Source: Deroplatys truncata (lineage: Eukaryota; Arthropoda; Insecta; Mantodea; Mantidae). From it: a DNA stretch of 64,000 nt. This document shows, piece by piece, positions 1 through 11,589 of the stretch. The notes beneath the pieces are model-generated. The model was not told the origin of the DNA and made no database searches. It saw nothing but the letters and a program-made list of their open reading frames with translations. Both the position numbers and the translations under genes were made by a program. Numbering within the stretch: the stretch's first letter is position 1; every line of letters starts with the position of its first letter. The stretch lies in contig CM060988.1 of NCBI GenBank assembly GCA_030765065.1, positions 175,811,065 to 175,875,064 on the forward strand. The letters are read 5' to 3'.

Positions 1-300
1 CTAGCCACTATACCAACCGTCCATTGGTCATGTGTTCCATCACCTTGCAAACGCAACTGTGAAGGAAACAGGACGGTAGCTGTTGATGAGAGTCCTTTCC
101 AATTTTCAAAATGGGTAAGGCAGTGGCCTCCCACCACTTTTATGGAAAAATCGCATCAATCCAAACACGGCCATAGACCTCTAGTAGGAAAGCCTTACCT
201 TCAGGACAGAGCTGTTGCAGCATTTGTACGTGGATGCCATCTGGTCCTGGTGCTGATAGCCGCAAAGAAAAATGAACGCGTTCTAACTCCGCCATGGCGA
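1..300 (-). pseudogene. I/Jockey-superfamily ORF2: start of reverse transcriptase domain (cut by window edge)
   Basis: Read on the minus strand, the segment gives APGPDGI, then LLEVYGRVW, EATALPILKIGKD, a YRPVSFT-like stretch and MEHMTNGRLVWWL. This is the order found at the start of the reverse transcriptase of I/Jockey-type non-LTR retrotransposons (SAPGPDGI..., K.GKD...YRPIS, LER.I..RL). At least one in-frame stop and a frame change break it, so it is dead. The catalytic FADD box would lie outside the window. It continues the retrotransposon remnant that runs up to about 2382. Confidence 0.8.
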
Positions 301-1004
301 AAAGGCGATTTTAATCATCATGATTTTTCTGAACGTAACCAAAAACCTTGAAATTGCACCTGAGTCTTAACAGGATGGAACTCGGGCGAATAGTTATTTG
401 AGCTAGACACTTGAGCGCAACCACGGTCAAGTGCGTTAGCCACGTCAAATGCATCAACAACAGTTCCTGCAGCTGTTTTAAGACCGGGGATTGGCATATT
501 GGTCGATTTTCCGGCCGCACGCCTTAACTTATCCCAAACGACAGACGAAGGTGTAAGTCGATTGAATGAAGCTACAAACTTGCCCCATCATGTCTTTTTG
601 CTATCCTTTATAACATGTCTAGAGTTGGGACGCACTTTCTTGTATTCGATTAGATTATCCAGTGAGGGGCGACCCCTTTCCAATTGAAAACTTTGGTTCG
701 AGAACCTCGAAACAATTGGAAGTGGAGATCGTCGAAGATGTAGATCGCGATCCGAGTCCTTCCCAGAAGATTCCTCAAAAGAGGATCTCCGAGGAGACGT
801 TCGTGGACTTTTCTTGTCTTTAGATACTCTAAGTAGAGGCTTATTGCTTTCCTTGAGGAAGTCTGTTCTTTTATAGCTGGTCCTGAAACTTTTTGGCGAT
901 GCTTTATGTATTACAGATTTGCTAGACTTGTTGGTTGAGGTCGACGTTTTGGTGGTAATTTTACCGATCTGATATTTTGAGTAACGGACTTTGCAGACGT
1001 TCAT
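300..1004 (-). pseudogene. Retrotransposon ORF1 tail joined in frame to ORF2 linker, endonuclease missing
   Basis: An open frame at 588-1004 (minus) begins with Ser/Lys/Thr-rich sequence typical of an ORF1 C-terminus (KSSKSVIHKASPKSF, RTSPRRSSFEESS). It passes without a stop into RPSLDNLIEYKKVR and HVIKDSKKT, which is the helical linker that sits between the endonuclease and the reverse transcriptase in ORF2 of this group. After a stop the same linker continues to about 300 (KFVASFNRLTPSSVVWDKL, then IPGLKTAAGTVV). The roughly 230-residue AP-endonuclease domain expected between ORF1 and this linker is absent. The join lies near 660-720. This suggests an internal deletion that fused the two ORFs, either before or after insertion. 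Confidence 0.7.
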
Positions 1005-1528
1005 GATGTCGTCTGTGTTGATTTTGAAGGCTTTCGCTGTGTTCTGGATAAGATAATGTTTTCTGAGATCGCGGCCCCGTTTATATCGTGGGTCTGGGTT
1101 GCAATTTCCCGACTCGGTACCGGTTTAGTAGGTACAGGACTTCGGGACAGAGGGCTGGCGGATGCGCAAGAGTTTTCGAGCTTTCGAGTACACCTTCTCC
1201 CTAACCCAGATCTCTTGAATCGCCCTTTCCTCTGTAAAACGGGAGCATTCTTGAAACTTGATGGATATTCTCCGCTGCAATTAATGTACGCTGGTGCTGA
1301 TGTGTATGCTCCATCGTGAGAGACTTCTCCACAGTTAACGTAGGTAGACTCACCGCTACAGAAATCACTGGTGTGCCCAAAGCGCTGACACCTATAACAT
1401 ACTCAGCGGATTCAGGATGAATGGCCTGACTTTGATGGCTTCATACCCTGCCCTAATCCTTTGAGGGAGGTCTATCCGATCAACGTAAGGAACAGGGTGC
1501 GAGTAGGCACTAATTCACCTCTTTCTTT
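1005..1528 (-). pseudogene. Retrotransposon ORF1 (Gag-like) zinc-knuckle region, frameshifted
   Basis: The minus strand encodes IDLPQRIRAGYEAIKVRPF and ILNPL, then after a one-base shift CYRCQRFGHTSDFC (1358-1399), a perfect CX2CX4HX4C knuckle. Further on come CVNCGEVSHDGAY and a degraded third knuckle near INCSGEYPSSFKN, followed by a Ser/Pro/Arg-rich region. The RPFI-NPL-CYRCQRFGH order is the classic ORF1 nucleic-acid-binding module of I-like retrotransposons, which coats the element RNA. Frameshifts and lost cysteines show decay. Confidence 0.8.
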
Positions 1529-1822
1529 TCATCCTCTACGATATACCGATGTCACACCTTGTTCTTCAAGATTTTCTTGAATCTCGTCATTGGTCATCCC
1601 ATCTAATGCACGGATGTTTACCACACCGCGCGAGGAGTTCAATGTCTTGTGCATCTCAATCTTAACAGGATAGCTGCCTAACATGTTCGCTTTAAGTATT
1701 TTCGCTGCCTGGGTGGCTGAATATGCTTCTACCAGGAGCGTGCCATTGCCAGATCTAATGCACAACTTGACCGGACCAGCAATCTTGTCGAGAACCTTTT
1801 GAACTATAAAAGGGTTCACCAT
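1529..1822 (-). pseudogene. Retrotransposon ORF1 N-terminal RNA-binding domain
   Basis: This 97-codon open stretch starts MVNPFIVQKVLDKIAGP and contains IRSGNGTLLVEA, an Ala-rich helix, then YPVKIEMHKTLNSSRGVV. The NSSRGVV and EEQGVTSVYR motifs are typical of I/Jockey ORF1 proteins just before the zinc knuckles. It stops at 1529, whereas the family would continue without a break into LPQRI. The ATG at 1820-1822 is the likely ORF1 start, since GC-rich 5'-UTR-like sequence precedes it. Confidence 0.75.
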
Positions 1823-2382
1823 GTAAATTTTCTTCCTTCCGCTGTTCTATTAAAAACCAAGTAACGAGTCAACAGGAGTCGACTTCTTTTCCATTAACCT
1901 TAGTGTTTATTTTGTATTCTTTGGATCCATAGCGCTTATATCCTCCACCAGTACAAATGTCTCCGATTGCATACTCACATCCTGGGCGCCACCCCAGCTT
2001 AGGTGAGAGTCCTGAACTGGACCTTGCTCACCTTAGGGTCTCACCTCCCAATTTATATATAGAGGGACCCAATCGCCTTCAGGAGTGTAACAGCTCATGT
2101 AATGGCCGCTCCCCGTGACTGACCTTTATCAGTGGATACGAACACAGTCCTACTCGGGGGCTGGGAGTTACGCATTACCCAGTTATCCCTTGCGACTCCC
2201 CTACTCCGTCCCGCGCAGCGGTATCCGTCAGACTGTTTTCAGGGAGTCAAACACCCTTGTGGACCACTGTTGATTGAGCGTTTGGCATAAGCCCTCTCAC
2301 CTCTTAGAGGAACCCAATCGAGCGTGTAGCTCGGGACCCCGGGACCGCCAATCCCGTACCTACTCAGTAGGCCCCTGGGGGG
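1823..2382 (-). mobile_element. Probable 5' UTR of the I/Jockey-like retrotransposon
   Basis: This GC-rich, non-coding 560-bp tract precedes the ORF1 start and ends abruptly in a G/C run at about 2371-2382, where base composition drops and a different retrotransposon reading frame begins. The sharp edge suggests the true 5' end of the element, which would mean the insertion was full length at its 5' side. No target-site duplication can be checked because the 3' end is outside the window. Confidence 0.55.
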
Positions 2383-2746
2383 TCAAAATCAGATTGGTGT
2401 AATTTATTAACCTCAGAGTGACTCTTAAAATACACTTCAAAATTGTTATAACCTATAGTAAGTATCTGATCCACCTGCAACCCATTAGTGAAAACCATCT
2501 TGACAAATTTCATTGGATGCATGCGATTGACTTGTTTGTTCTTCCCCATTTCATTTACTATATCTGGACCAGCATCTTTGTAGTTATATAGGATATTTTT
2601 GTAGACTCTTTCGCTGTGTGTTCCATATTTTCATTATCTCTTACATCCTTATCATTATTGTTAATAAAAGTAGGATTTATTGGTTTAGAATTAACATCAT
2701 TAAGATTGGAACTGCGTGCGGTATCCAGGTTGAGTAAACAAAACAC
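2383..2746 (-). pseudogene. Second retroelement ORF1-like fragment
   Basis: The minus strand reads NYKDAGPDIVNEMGKNKQV, then MHPMKFVKMVFTNGLQVDQI and IGYNNFEVYFKSHSEVNKL. The Y.D...GP.IV, LHPM..G, I..IG..K.EV.FKS..EAN pattern is the RNA-binding core of another class of insect non-LTR ORF1 (Gag-like) proteins. The upstream half (2558-2746) is open but low in complexity and in a shifted frame. The domain is cut at about 2383 by the GC-rich end of the neighbouring element, so the neighbour probably inserted into this one. Confidence 0.5.
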
Positions 2747-4165
2747 CTAGTAACGCAATTAAGGTTTTTCAATGCGAGTTGTATAAATTATATAACAAAC
2801 ATAAAACAATAACTCCTTAAACAGTAAGAAACTAAAGATAATAGACCACTTAGCTTATGAAGAACTCAGATAATCACTGAAACAAATTCCTTAATTTAAA
2901 TTGACCACCTGCTTGCAGGATGGACACCGCCCTCTTGCCGACATAACTTTAAACATGTATTTGCATGTTATTGTTACTTCTTCTTCTTCTCCTCCTCTTT
3001 CTTATTTAACGACGTCCTGAGATAACCTTGGTCTCTTTAACGTCTTATACAAACAATATTAAATGATTCATTATATTAAATTATTCATGTTATATTTTAT
3101 TTATTTTTCAGTATCAATCCATTTGATATTCTCATTAATTACTTCAGTTATCTTTTATTTTAATAATACTATATTCTTTCTTCTTCATTTGCTAGTAAAT
3201 CTTGATTTGTGCTTATAGAATCATATTTTATTTACTTTGTTATAATCATCTTTTGTTTTGTTCCAAATGAATTCACATTTCTTTTATCAGATTTCCACTT
3301 TAAAATATTACTTTCACCTTCAATAAAAATAATAATAATAAGGATAATGATAATATTGCCTTAATAAATTAACACATTATTTTAACTTTTATTTTAGCTC
3401 GTACTGATAAGAACTTCAATATTTACTTTTGTATGCTCTTCGCTTTTAACACTTTCCTTGAATTACACCATCCCGTATTTTTTAATTTAAGAAAACTTTT
3501 TCGTAGATTTATCATTCCATCCTTAATATTTATTTAACGATCTTTGAATCATTCTTCTTTCTTGAATTATATTTAATTTTGAAAAAATCGAAAACCAACC
3601 AATTTATTCCAAACTGTTTGCCTCTCCCAAATTGTTATAACTTCATATTTACGCCATTTTTATTACTCCTTATTGTTACTTCGAAAACGTGTTATTTTTA
3701 TTATCTACATGTGTACCACACTGCTAAAGATTCACATCTCACGGCCAAAGTGGAGTAGGGAAGGTAGTCCATTCCGGCACATTTTGCTCCTATTGGCTGC
3801 CGTCAAATACGTAATGTAGAAGGTTGGCCACGCGCGCTCTTCGACTGTCAATTGAAAGCGAATGTGTAAAGCCGTGCATTTTAGATGCTTAAAAAGTACT
3901 TAACTATAACATGAACAATAGCACGTACTAAGAAAGTCTTTTGCCGTGAAAATGCTTGGGTTATCTTTGTCAACTTCTATACTGATTACAAGCAAATTAG
4001 CTATCACAACAAATATTTTGGGTACTGCTAAGATAAAGTGAAATAGCCTGTTTTGTAACACAAGTTTGATTTACATTTAGAAGTGATCATTCGTGCTGTC
4101 ATAGAAGAGCTGGATGTTACCCACTGGCTATTTTTCCTGGAACTTTGTTTCTCCATAGCAGCAAT
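2747..4165. other. AT-rich interval without recognisable genes
   Basis: Apart from pyrimidine-rich runs near 2980-3000 and a short less AT-rich, CpG-containing patch at about 3740-3860, nothing coding or repetitive is recognisable here. Confidence 0.4.
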
Positions 4166-4722
4166 TTTCATTTTTCACTTTCTAGCATTTATATATGCTA
4201 GAGCAAGAATTGCACTCCACCCAAAAATTGGATACCCAGATTTCACAAGAAATACGTGTTTTGAGGCTCTCTGAATCCCCCCAAAAGGATTTTTAGAAAG
4301 AGGTCCGTGTGTGTCCGTATCTGTGAACAGCATAACTCGAAAGCGAAAAGTCGCATAAATACCAAACTTGGTATTAGGTTCAGTACCTTCCAAAGATGCG
4401 ATACAAAGATTTTCAATAAAATCCCCACACACTAAACTACCCTTTAAATGGAAGATGATTTTTCGAATTTTTTTAGATTATTTATTTTTAAAAGCGCTAA
4501 CTACAAGGTCATTAACCCCTTCGAAATGTTTGATTTTCAGAAAAACGGCTCTAACAGTTCTGATTAAATACCATACATTAAAGATATTTACATGAAAAAT
4601 AAAATCTTTATATTGAATTTTCTGTGAATAGTTTGTGAAATTCTCTTCATTCGGAAGGAATTTTGTATAATCTTCTGTAACCGGTAAACGTTAAGCAACA
4701 GAGAAAAATGCACTACACAAAA
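4166..4722 (-). repeat. Repeat A copy (partial)
   Basis: Matches the family signature read from the 4166 end: ACTTTCT..., CCACCCAAAAATT, GAAATACGTGTTTTGAGG, a GTGTGTCCGT tract, an AACAGCATAACTC box and ACCAAACTTGGTATT. It stops at 4722, where a second copy in the opposite orientation starts, so the two meet head to head. Confidence 0.75.
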
Positions 4723-4725
4723 ATT

Positions 4726-5606
4726 CTGATGTGATGCATTCACATGCCTTTCTCTACCATCTATGTTTACTAGTGGGTATAAAAACTATTCTTATTAAAG
4801 CTTATTTTACCATCTACTACATTTAATTAAAATACACCTTTGCAGAAATAGCTACATTACACATTTCGTTATAAATACAAAGAGAACATCGATAGTCAAA
4901 TGTTTAAGAACTAGACGCTACATGCTGGCCTTAAAATTCCAAACTGTTTCCATGCAATAGCGAGAAACAACTGAAAATCGATGGGACTTTAAATAAAAGA
5001 ATGACAAGAATTGAACAATTCGAAGCTTTAATAACGGATATCTCAGAAATGGTCTAAGCCACAAAAAAAACTTATTATAAGTAAATTGTGTGTTTTAAAG
5101 AGATCTATAGTTTTTGTGTGGTGCATTTTCGTCCATCGCTTAACGTTTACAAGTTATACAAGTTTATACAAAACCCCTTCCGAATGAAGAGAACTTCTTA
5201 GGCTATACTCAGAAAATTCAAGGTATACATTTTATTCTTTATGTAAATGTCTTTAACACATGGTATTTTAATCTCAATCGTTAGAGCTATGTTTTAGAAA
5301 ATCAAAATGTTCGAAAAAATCTCATGTAAAGAATAGTTGGTGGTGGGGGATTTTCTTGAAAATCTTCTTATTGCATCCGTGGAAGACAATAAATTCAAAT
5401 ACCAAATTTCGTATTTATCCGACTTCGTTTTTGAGTTATGCTGTTCACAGACAGACACGCGCGCGCGCGAGCTGACACGTTTGCAAAAATGATTTATTTG
5501 GATTCAGGACGCCTCAAAACATGCATTTTCGGTGAAATCTCGGTATCGGATTTTTCTATGGAATGTAATACTTCCCCTACTTACTATACGTAGTAGAGAA
5601 ATTAAA
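4726..5606 (+). repeat. Repeat A copy, near full length
   Basis: It runs from TTCACATGCCTTTCTCTAC to CTTCCCCTACTTACTATACG and TAGTAGAGAAA, about 880 bp. Terminal CTTTCTCTAC/GTAGAGAAA sequences are inverted at the two ends, as in a non-autonomous DNA transposon. No coding potential is seen. The internal AC/GC microsatellite position holds a CG-alternating run at about 5458-5469. Confidence 0.75.
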
Positions 5607-5688
5607 AATGTAGAGCTCTTTAAAACATACAATTTATTTCAAATAACTTTGTATGGCACCAGCCATTTCCAACACATCAGATTTTTAC

Positions 5689-6528
5689 TTTCTCTACTAC
5701 GTATAGTAAGTAGGGGAAGTATTGTATTCCACCCAAAAATTCGATACCGAGATTTCACCGGAAATACATGTTTTGAGACCAACTAAATCCAAAAAAAAAA
5801 GCATTTTTGGAAACATGTCCGTGTGTGTGTGTATTTAGGTTCAGTATCTTCCAGAGATGCGACACCAAGGTTTTCAAGAAAATATCCCCACCCCAGATTA
5901 CCCTTTACATGGAACATTTTCCGAAAATTTTAATTTTCTCAAAAATAGCTACAACAATTTTGATTAAAATATCATATGTTTAAGATATTTTCATGGCAAA
6001 TGAAATGTATATCTCGAATTTTCTGGGAATGTCTCCAAAAGTATTCTTCATTGTGAACGACTTTTGCATAACTCGTAAACCATAAGAGATAGACAAAATT
6101 TTACTACACAAAAAATGTAGATCGCGTTAAAATACACAATTTATGTCATATACATTTTTGTTGTTGAGTCAACCATTTTCGAGATATTGCTTGTTATTCC
6201 CTTAAATTTTTCAATACTTATTTTCTCAAATGGGAATTCGTTATTCATTTTTTTGTCTTGGATATGCAAAGAGTATTAATCTGTGGCAAAGAGAATGGTG
6301 CTGCACATAGCAACCCGCTATTAAGAGTAATCTCTATGCTTAAAGGCTACTGTACTTCTATATTGCCCTTGTAAATATATATTCCCCTTACATCTACAAG
6401 AAAATTAGCAATAAGATAGAGTCTGCAAATGTTTATCTCGATTAACATGAAGTAGATGGAGAATAAGCTTTTGTATAAATAATTTGTACAAGAGTAGAGA
6501 AAGTCATGTGAGTGTAACACATCAGATT
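5689..6528 (-). repeat. Repeat A copy, near full length
   Basis: Begins ACTTTCTCTACTACGTATAG and ends in GTACAAGAGTAGAGAAAGTC on the plus strand. The first ~80 bases are an inverted match to the end of the previous copy (5520-5595). The two copies face each other across only about 80 bp, giving a strong potential hairpin. Confidence 0.78.
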
Positions 6529-6872
6529 TTTTGTCTTGATATGCAAAGAGTATTAATCTGTGGCAAAGAGAATGGTGCTGCACATAGCAACCAACTATTA
6601 AGAGATATGTCTGTGCTTAAAGGCTACTGTAGTTCTATATTGCCCTTGCAAATACAAAACAAGGGGAACATAGTACGCCTTAAGCGATAGTCAAATATTT
6701 TTAGAACTGGTCGCTATGTGTAAAATGTAATTCTCTTTGCATGTCAAAAGATCGTTTCTGCAAATGTTTATCTCGATTAATATGAAATAGATGGAGAATA
6801 AGCGTTTGTAAAAATAGTTTGTACAAGAGCAGAGAAAGTCATGAGTGTAACACATCAGATTTTTTTAAACCT
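6529..6872 (-). repeat. Repeat A partial copy (distal end duplicated)
   Basis: Repeats the same GTCTTGATATGCAAAGAGTA...GCAGAGAAAGTC end segment already present at 6240-6528. It is especially close to the end of the copy at 53562 in reverse. This is a second, truncated insertion or a local duplication. Confidence 0.7.
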
Positions 6873-6925
6873 TTCAAAGAAGAATATTTTCAAAAACGAT
6901 GTACAAGAGTTTTAAGCAATGGTAT

Positions 6926-7192
6926 ATCGTCCGTGAACTAGTGGTACCATGCTAGCCGCGGGTTCAAACCCAGCTAAGGGCGAGGAATTTTTTCGGGCGT
7001 AAAAATCCTCAGCATAGCTTCCTTCGGAAGGGAAGTAAAGCCGGTGGTCCCGTGTCGTAGATTTACAGCACGTAAAAGAGGCTCAAGCCTGGTAAGAGGC
7101 TTCTGAGCAAAATTCCCGGTCTTTCACGCCCAATATAGAATGGGACGCTAAGGACCATAGTAGTTAAAGAGCGTCCATAAATAAAAAAAAAA
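6926..7192 (+). mobile_element. tRNA-derived SINE, family 1, with 12-bp TSD
   Basis: A polymerase-III-type B box (GGTTCAAACCC) lies near the 5' end. A body with CTTCCTTCGGAAGGGAAGTA and CCCAATATAGAATGGGACGC follows, and the element ends in an A-rich tail. It is flanked by perfect 12-bp direct repeats AAGCAATGGTAT at 6914-6925 and 7193-7204, the mark of LINE-mediated retroposition. A second copy, reversed, lies at 17815-18095. Confidence 0.88.
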
Positions 7193-7445
7193 AAGCAATG
7201 GTATTGTTGCAACAACAATAAAAGTTTTATTCATTTGTTATTGTACATAACTTTGATGTAGATTTTACTGAAAGAATGAAGAACTAAACCATGGCCCAGA
7301 CCATTTTAAAATTTGCACACAAGTTATCTTCAGTTGAATTCTAGAAGTAAGGGTTTTATTGTTTCGTTGTGAAACGTTGTGAAATCAATCTGGACTTGGC
7401 CATCACAAAACTCATGCCCAAGCTAATTTCAGTTTTTAATTTTTG

Positions 7446-7612
7446 CTTTCTCTACTATGTATAGTATGTAGGGGAAGTGTTGCATTCCACCCAAAAATTC
7501 GATATCGATATTTCACCGAAAATACATGTTTTGAGGTGCTCTAAATAAAAAAAAACATTTTTAGAAAAAGGTCCGTGTGTGTGCCTGTGTATCTGCAAAC
7601 GAAAATTTTAAT
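7446..7612 (-). repeat. Repeat A fragment
   Basis: CTTTCTCTACTATGTATAGT, then GGGGAAGTGTTGCATTCCAC and CCAAAAATTCGATATCG, then the GTGTGTGTGCC tract. The copy breaks off at about 7612. Confidence 0.75.
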
Positions 7613-9424
7613 AACTCAAAAATGTTAATGTACAGCATGATATTTTGTGGAAACTCTTTAGCAGCGAGAGTGATTTCTTTCCTTACACGTTTTTAAAACA
7701 TTTTCAATACTTTTAAATAATATTTCAAATTTTAGTTTAACCTACACAGTTCACCAAATTTTGTTCCTGATTCCCACACTTGTGTATTTTCTGACATTCA
7801 AATGTCACACAGCTGTAAAACCGTTTAATAAGGTCGAACATCAGTAATAATGTCAAAAATTTGTGAATGGTTTGAAAACTTGTAGTATTAACAATATTAA
7901 AACATTTGAAAAATTATAGTAACATATAAAAACACTTAAAAAACAATATGTCAACTTGCAAAGCTGAATTCATTTGATAACACCTAAAACAAGTTTAAAA
8001 ATATTGATAAAGGTTGTTCAATGTAATGGCTGAAATAGTCCCAATGAAAACTTTCCAAACAGTTAGTTACATGGTCATTATGTTTTATTATTTCATTAGC
8101 ATTTGGGAGCTCATAATTATGAAAACAATTTAAATGTAACAATAATAAGTAGAGGGCAGATTAAAGTGACCTGGTCCATGATTTCAAGTTGTCGATGCAG
8201 AGAGCATAATGTTTTGGCATGTGTCCCCTGGGTACAGATGATGGATAAAGAAATACACCATAGTAGGCATGATATTCCATTTTGCAAACAGAGTAAGAAA
8301 TATACCAGACAATGATATAAGTGGATTATTCGTATGCACCTATTACCTCTTGCAATGTTTGAAGGAGTTTCTCACGATATAGTTTTTGTTTAAGTGAGAG
8401 ACAGAGAACATTCGTTTTTGACAATTTCTGCATGTACATTGATGTCCACTGCTATGCACAGACTATGTAGTAATCACTTTACGTATATGTAAAATGTGGT
8501 GTTCTATAAAGGAATAAAACACATCAACAGTTGTCATGTATAGCATAATATACGCATTCTTTTGATAAACCTGTATGAGCACTGAAGGCACATGCCCACT
8601 GTTTACATCTGCACTCACCCTCTCTCCTTCAACATAAACAGACTACAGTATATGGTAAGTTAACCTCATAAAAAATGGTCACTGTAATCTACCCCTTAGC
8701 ATTAGAATGTATTGTAAAGCCATGCATGAAATAACATTTAGCTTACTTATCACCAGCAGCAGTCAAGAGTATGAGAAACAGGTTTCCCAATCCCACGTCT
8801 GTAAACTTTTGCTCCAGCCTTTGGTAGTTCTTCTTGACCTGCACAGCATTAAGGAAAACTGCCTACCTATGTGTAGATTGGTCTGCTGAAAACCTACCTC
8901 CTGAGGCAAGCAGGTGCAGACAGTACAAGCCACAGAAATGTATACCTCTAATCCAAATACAAACCATTACAACTAATATGTGGTTTTTCTACATAAATGT
9001 CAACATTTTATATCCTTAATCAAAGAGAATATCAACTATGCAGTATTAGGTTGCAGCTTCTTCATTCTAAATAATAGCACAAATAGCGATGATCAAAATA
9101 TTCTCTGTATGAAACAGAGAGCGGGGGAAAAAAAATCTGTTTAGAACACTCACATAATTTCTCTACCCATTACAAATTCACATATATCAGATATATAAAA
9201 AAAGTGATTCTTCTATCCACTTTATGTTTTTGGCTAGGAGTGATTTCAAATTTCATAATAATTGCTCAGTTACATGCTGAAACAGCATTCAAATGTTTAG
9301 CAGTGTAAAGTGACAGGCTCTAATGATGGAAAGAAAGAGAATCGAAACTTTTCAAGCATGTCTGCTAGATGACAGCTTAGAAAAGTGTAAACATGGAACA
9401 TGGAATATTTTGATATGGCTAATG
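7613..9424. other. No recognisable gene
   Basis: AT-rich sequence with only short open frames (the longest about 70 codons) that show no family motifs. No repeat of the families named here is visible. Confidence 0.4.
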
Positions 9425-9639
9425 CTATGAAAAAATTAATTTAACACAAATTATGTGTTTTAACGAGGTCTACATTTTTCATGCAGTAAGTTTTTTGTCT
9501 ACCTCTTATGGTTTCCCAATTATACAAGATTCAGTCAGTAAGAAGAGAACTTCAGAGACTGTTAGTAGAAAATTAATTATATACATTTGATTAGTCATGA
9601 AAATACCCTAAACATATGGTATTTGAATAAAAATTGTAA
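9425..9639 (+). repeat. Repeat A internal fragment
   Basis: Contains the internal core: CAAATTATGTGTTTTAACGA, TCTACATTTTT, then CATATGGTATTTGAATAAAAA. It is followed directly by a SINE and then by another repeat A copy. Confidence 0.65.
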
Positions 9640-9892
9640 CACACATGGGTAGCTGAAGTCGTTAAGGCAAGGACTTGTGATCAGGAGGCCTGTGGTTCAA
9701 ATCTCACCATGACCATCCTCCCTGACTAAGGGTTTTCCCTCCCCCAGATTCTCCTCAGTCCTCATAACTGGCAAATGTAGGGGAAGTACCCTAAACTTAT
9801 GTCTGGAATGTTTCCTTCCTCAATTTTCACTTCATTTCAGGTACCACCTGTGGTACCACATGTAGTAAGAATGTGTGTTAAACTCTACTAAA
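9640..9892 (+). mobile_element. tRNA-derived SINE, family 2
   Basis: Box-A-like TGGGTAGCTGAAGTCGTTAA and box-B-like GTGGTTCAAATC are followed by TCCCTGACTAAGGGTTTTCC and a GTACCACCTGTGGTACCACA palindrome near the 3' end. Related copies lie at 13620-13840 and, reversed, 37000-37255. Confidence 0.75.
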
Positions 9893-10725
9893 AATAATGT
9901 GATGTGTTTCATTCACATGATTTTCCCCACCCATTCTTCAACAAACTATTCTTACAACAAAAGCTTATTCTTCCATCTATGTAGTTCATGTTAATCGAGA
10001 TAAACATTTGTAGATATTGTTTTATTACATATTTCCTTATAGGTACAATGGGAATAAGGGAATACAGTAGGCTTAAGTGATAGTCAAATCTTTTAGGAGC
10101 TGGTTGCTATGTGATGCCTTTGAAATTCCATTCTCTTTGCATGACCAGGAGAAAAACATAAATGACTTCCTGATTGAGAAAAGTATAAGTATTTGAAAAT
10201 TCAAACCAATAAGGAATATCTTGAAAATGGTTAGCTCCATTAAAAAAATTGTGTACTTTAATAAGATCTACATTTTTTGTGTAGTAAGATTTTATCTGTC
10301 TCTTATAATTTACCACTTATGCAAAAGTTGTTCAGAATGAAGGGGACTTCAGAGTTATTCTCAGACAATTCAAGATATACATTTTGTTTGTCATGAAACG
10401 TATCTGAAACGTATAATATTTTAATCAAAATTGTTAGAGCCATTCTTGAGAAAATCAAAATTATTGAAAAAAAAAAAATGTATGTAAAGGGTAGTGGGTT
10501 GGGGACATTTTCTTGAAAATCTTCATGTCACATCCATAGTGAACTTAAATATCAAGTTTGGTATTTAACTTTTCGTTTTGAGATATACTGTTCACCACAC
10601 GCACGCATGCACGCACACACAGTGGTTTTTTATGTTAATGGGACCTCAAAACATGTATTTCTGGTGACATTTGGATATTAAAAGTTTAGGGTGAAATATA
10701 ATACTTCCTCAACTTATCATAGGTA
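9893..10725 (+). repeat. Repeat A copy, near full length
   Basis: Starts at GATGTGTTTCATTCACATGA, runs through TTAATCGAGATAAACATTTG, and ends at AATACTTCCTCAACTTATCA. The internal purine/pyrimidine position holds CACGCACGCATGCACGCACA (about 10600-10620). Confidence 0.75.
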
Positions 10726-11589
10726 AGGTCTACAGAATGTAAAAGAAATACAATATTTATAATATAAAATGAATTCTTTAATAATTTATTTTCTTTACAA
10801 TATTTAGATCACAAATAACATGTTTAGGATATCCATACATTATAAAATGTTCATCATTAAGAGGGTGGATTTTAGGGATGTATATGAAAAGAAACTCAAC
10901 ATTATCATGCAAAGAACAATGTTTGGTCATTCAAAAGTCTTGAAATACAACAACATTCACATTTAGAGAGAAAAAGTTTATTGTATTACTAATGAAATGA
11001 TAGAACCATCCATTTGAGTGCCTGCATATTAAATTCACCAGCTGACAAGATTTTCTTTACTAATAAATACTTCAAGATCCTTGAAGTGGTCAAAAAAGGA
11101 CACTTAGGTGTGACAAAACAATTACCTCAATTTTTCACTAAAATGCTTTGCTTTTCCAAACTTCAAAAGAACAGCTATAATCCAGGTAGATGTTATTTAA
11201 TTTGAACTCTGTTTAAAGGTTAAAGGAGGTATTTTTTAAATTACTTAAATCATACCATGCATGTAACAGATTCCACCATTTTGCTGCCATACAAAAACTC
11301 CACCAAAATGGTTATCTTCTTATTGACATATGGAGGTTAAATAGGTACTCTTTGCAAATAATTGTATATTTTCCAAGTTTAATAATCACATAGGAAAACT
11401 TCATTAAACCATGTTCAAGATTATGTCTGAAATATTTTGGATGAAAGTCATATATATGCTCTCTTTTTCCCAAGTAGAACTTTCAGCTTTCATTCATGTG
11501 ATCTCTGAACATATGCTTAAGATTCTCGTAGAAAGTGTCTAATCTTAATCACCTTTGCTTTCAGCATTACTAAAACTGTTACTGTTGTA
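10726..11589. other. No recognisable gene
   Basis: AT-rich, no supported coding region and no named repeat family. Confidence 0.4.

Noticed and set aside
6926-7192. Functional tRNA gene
   Set aside because: It has a B box but no cloverleaf; body, A tail and target duplications identify a SINE.
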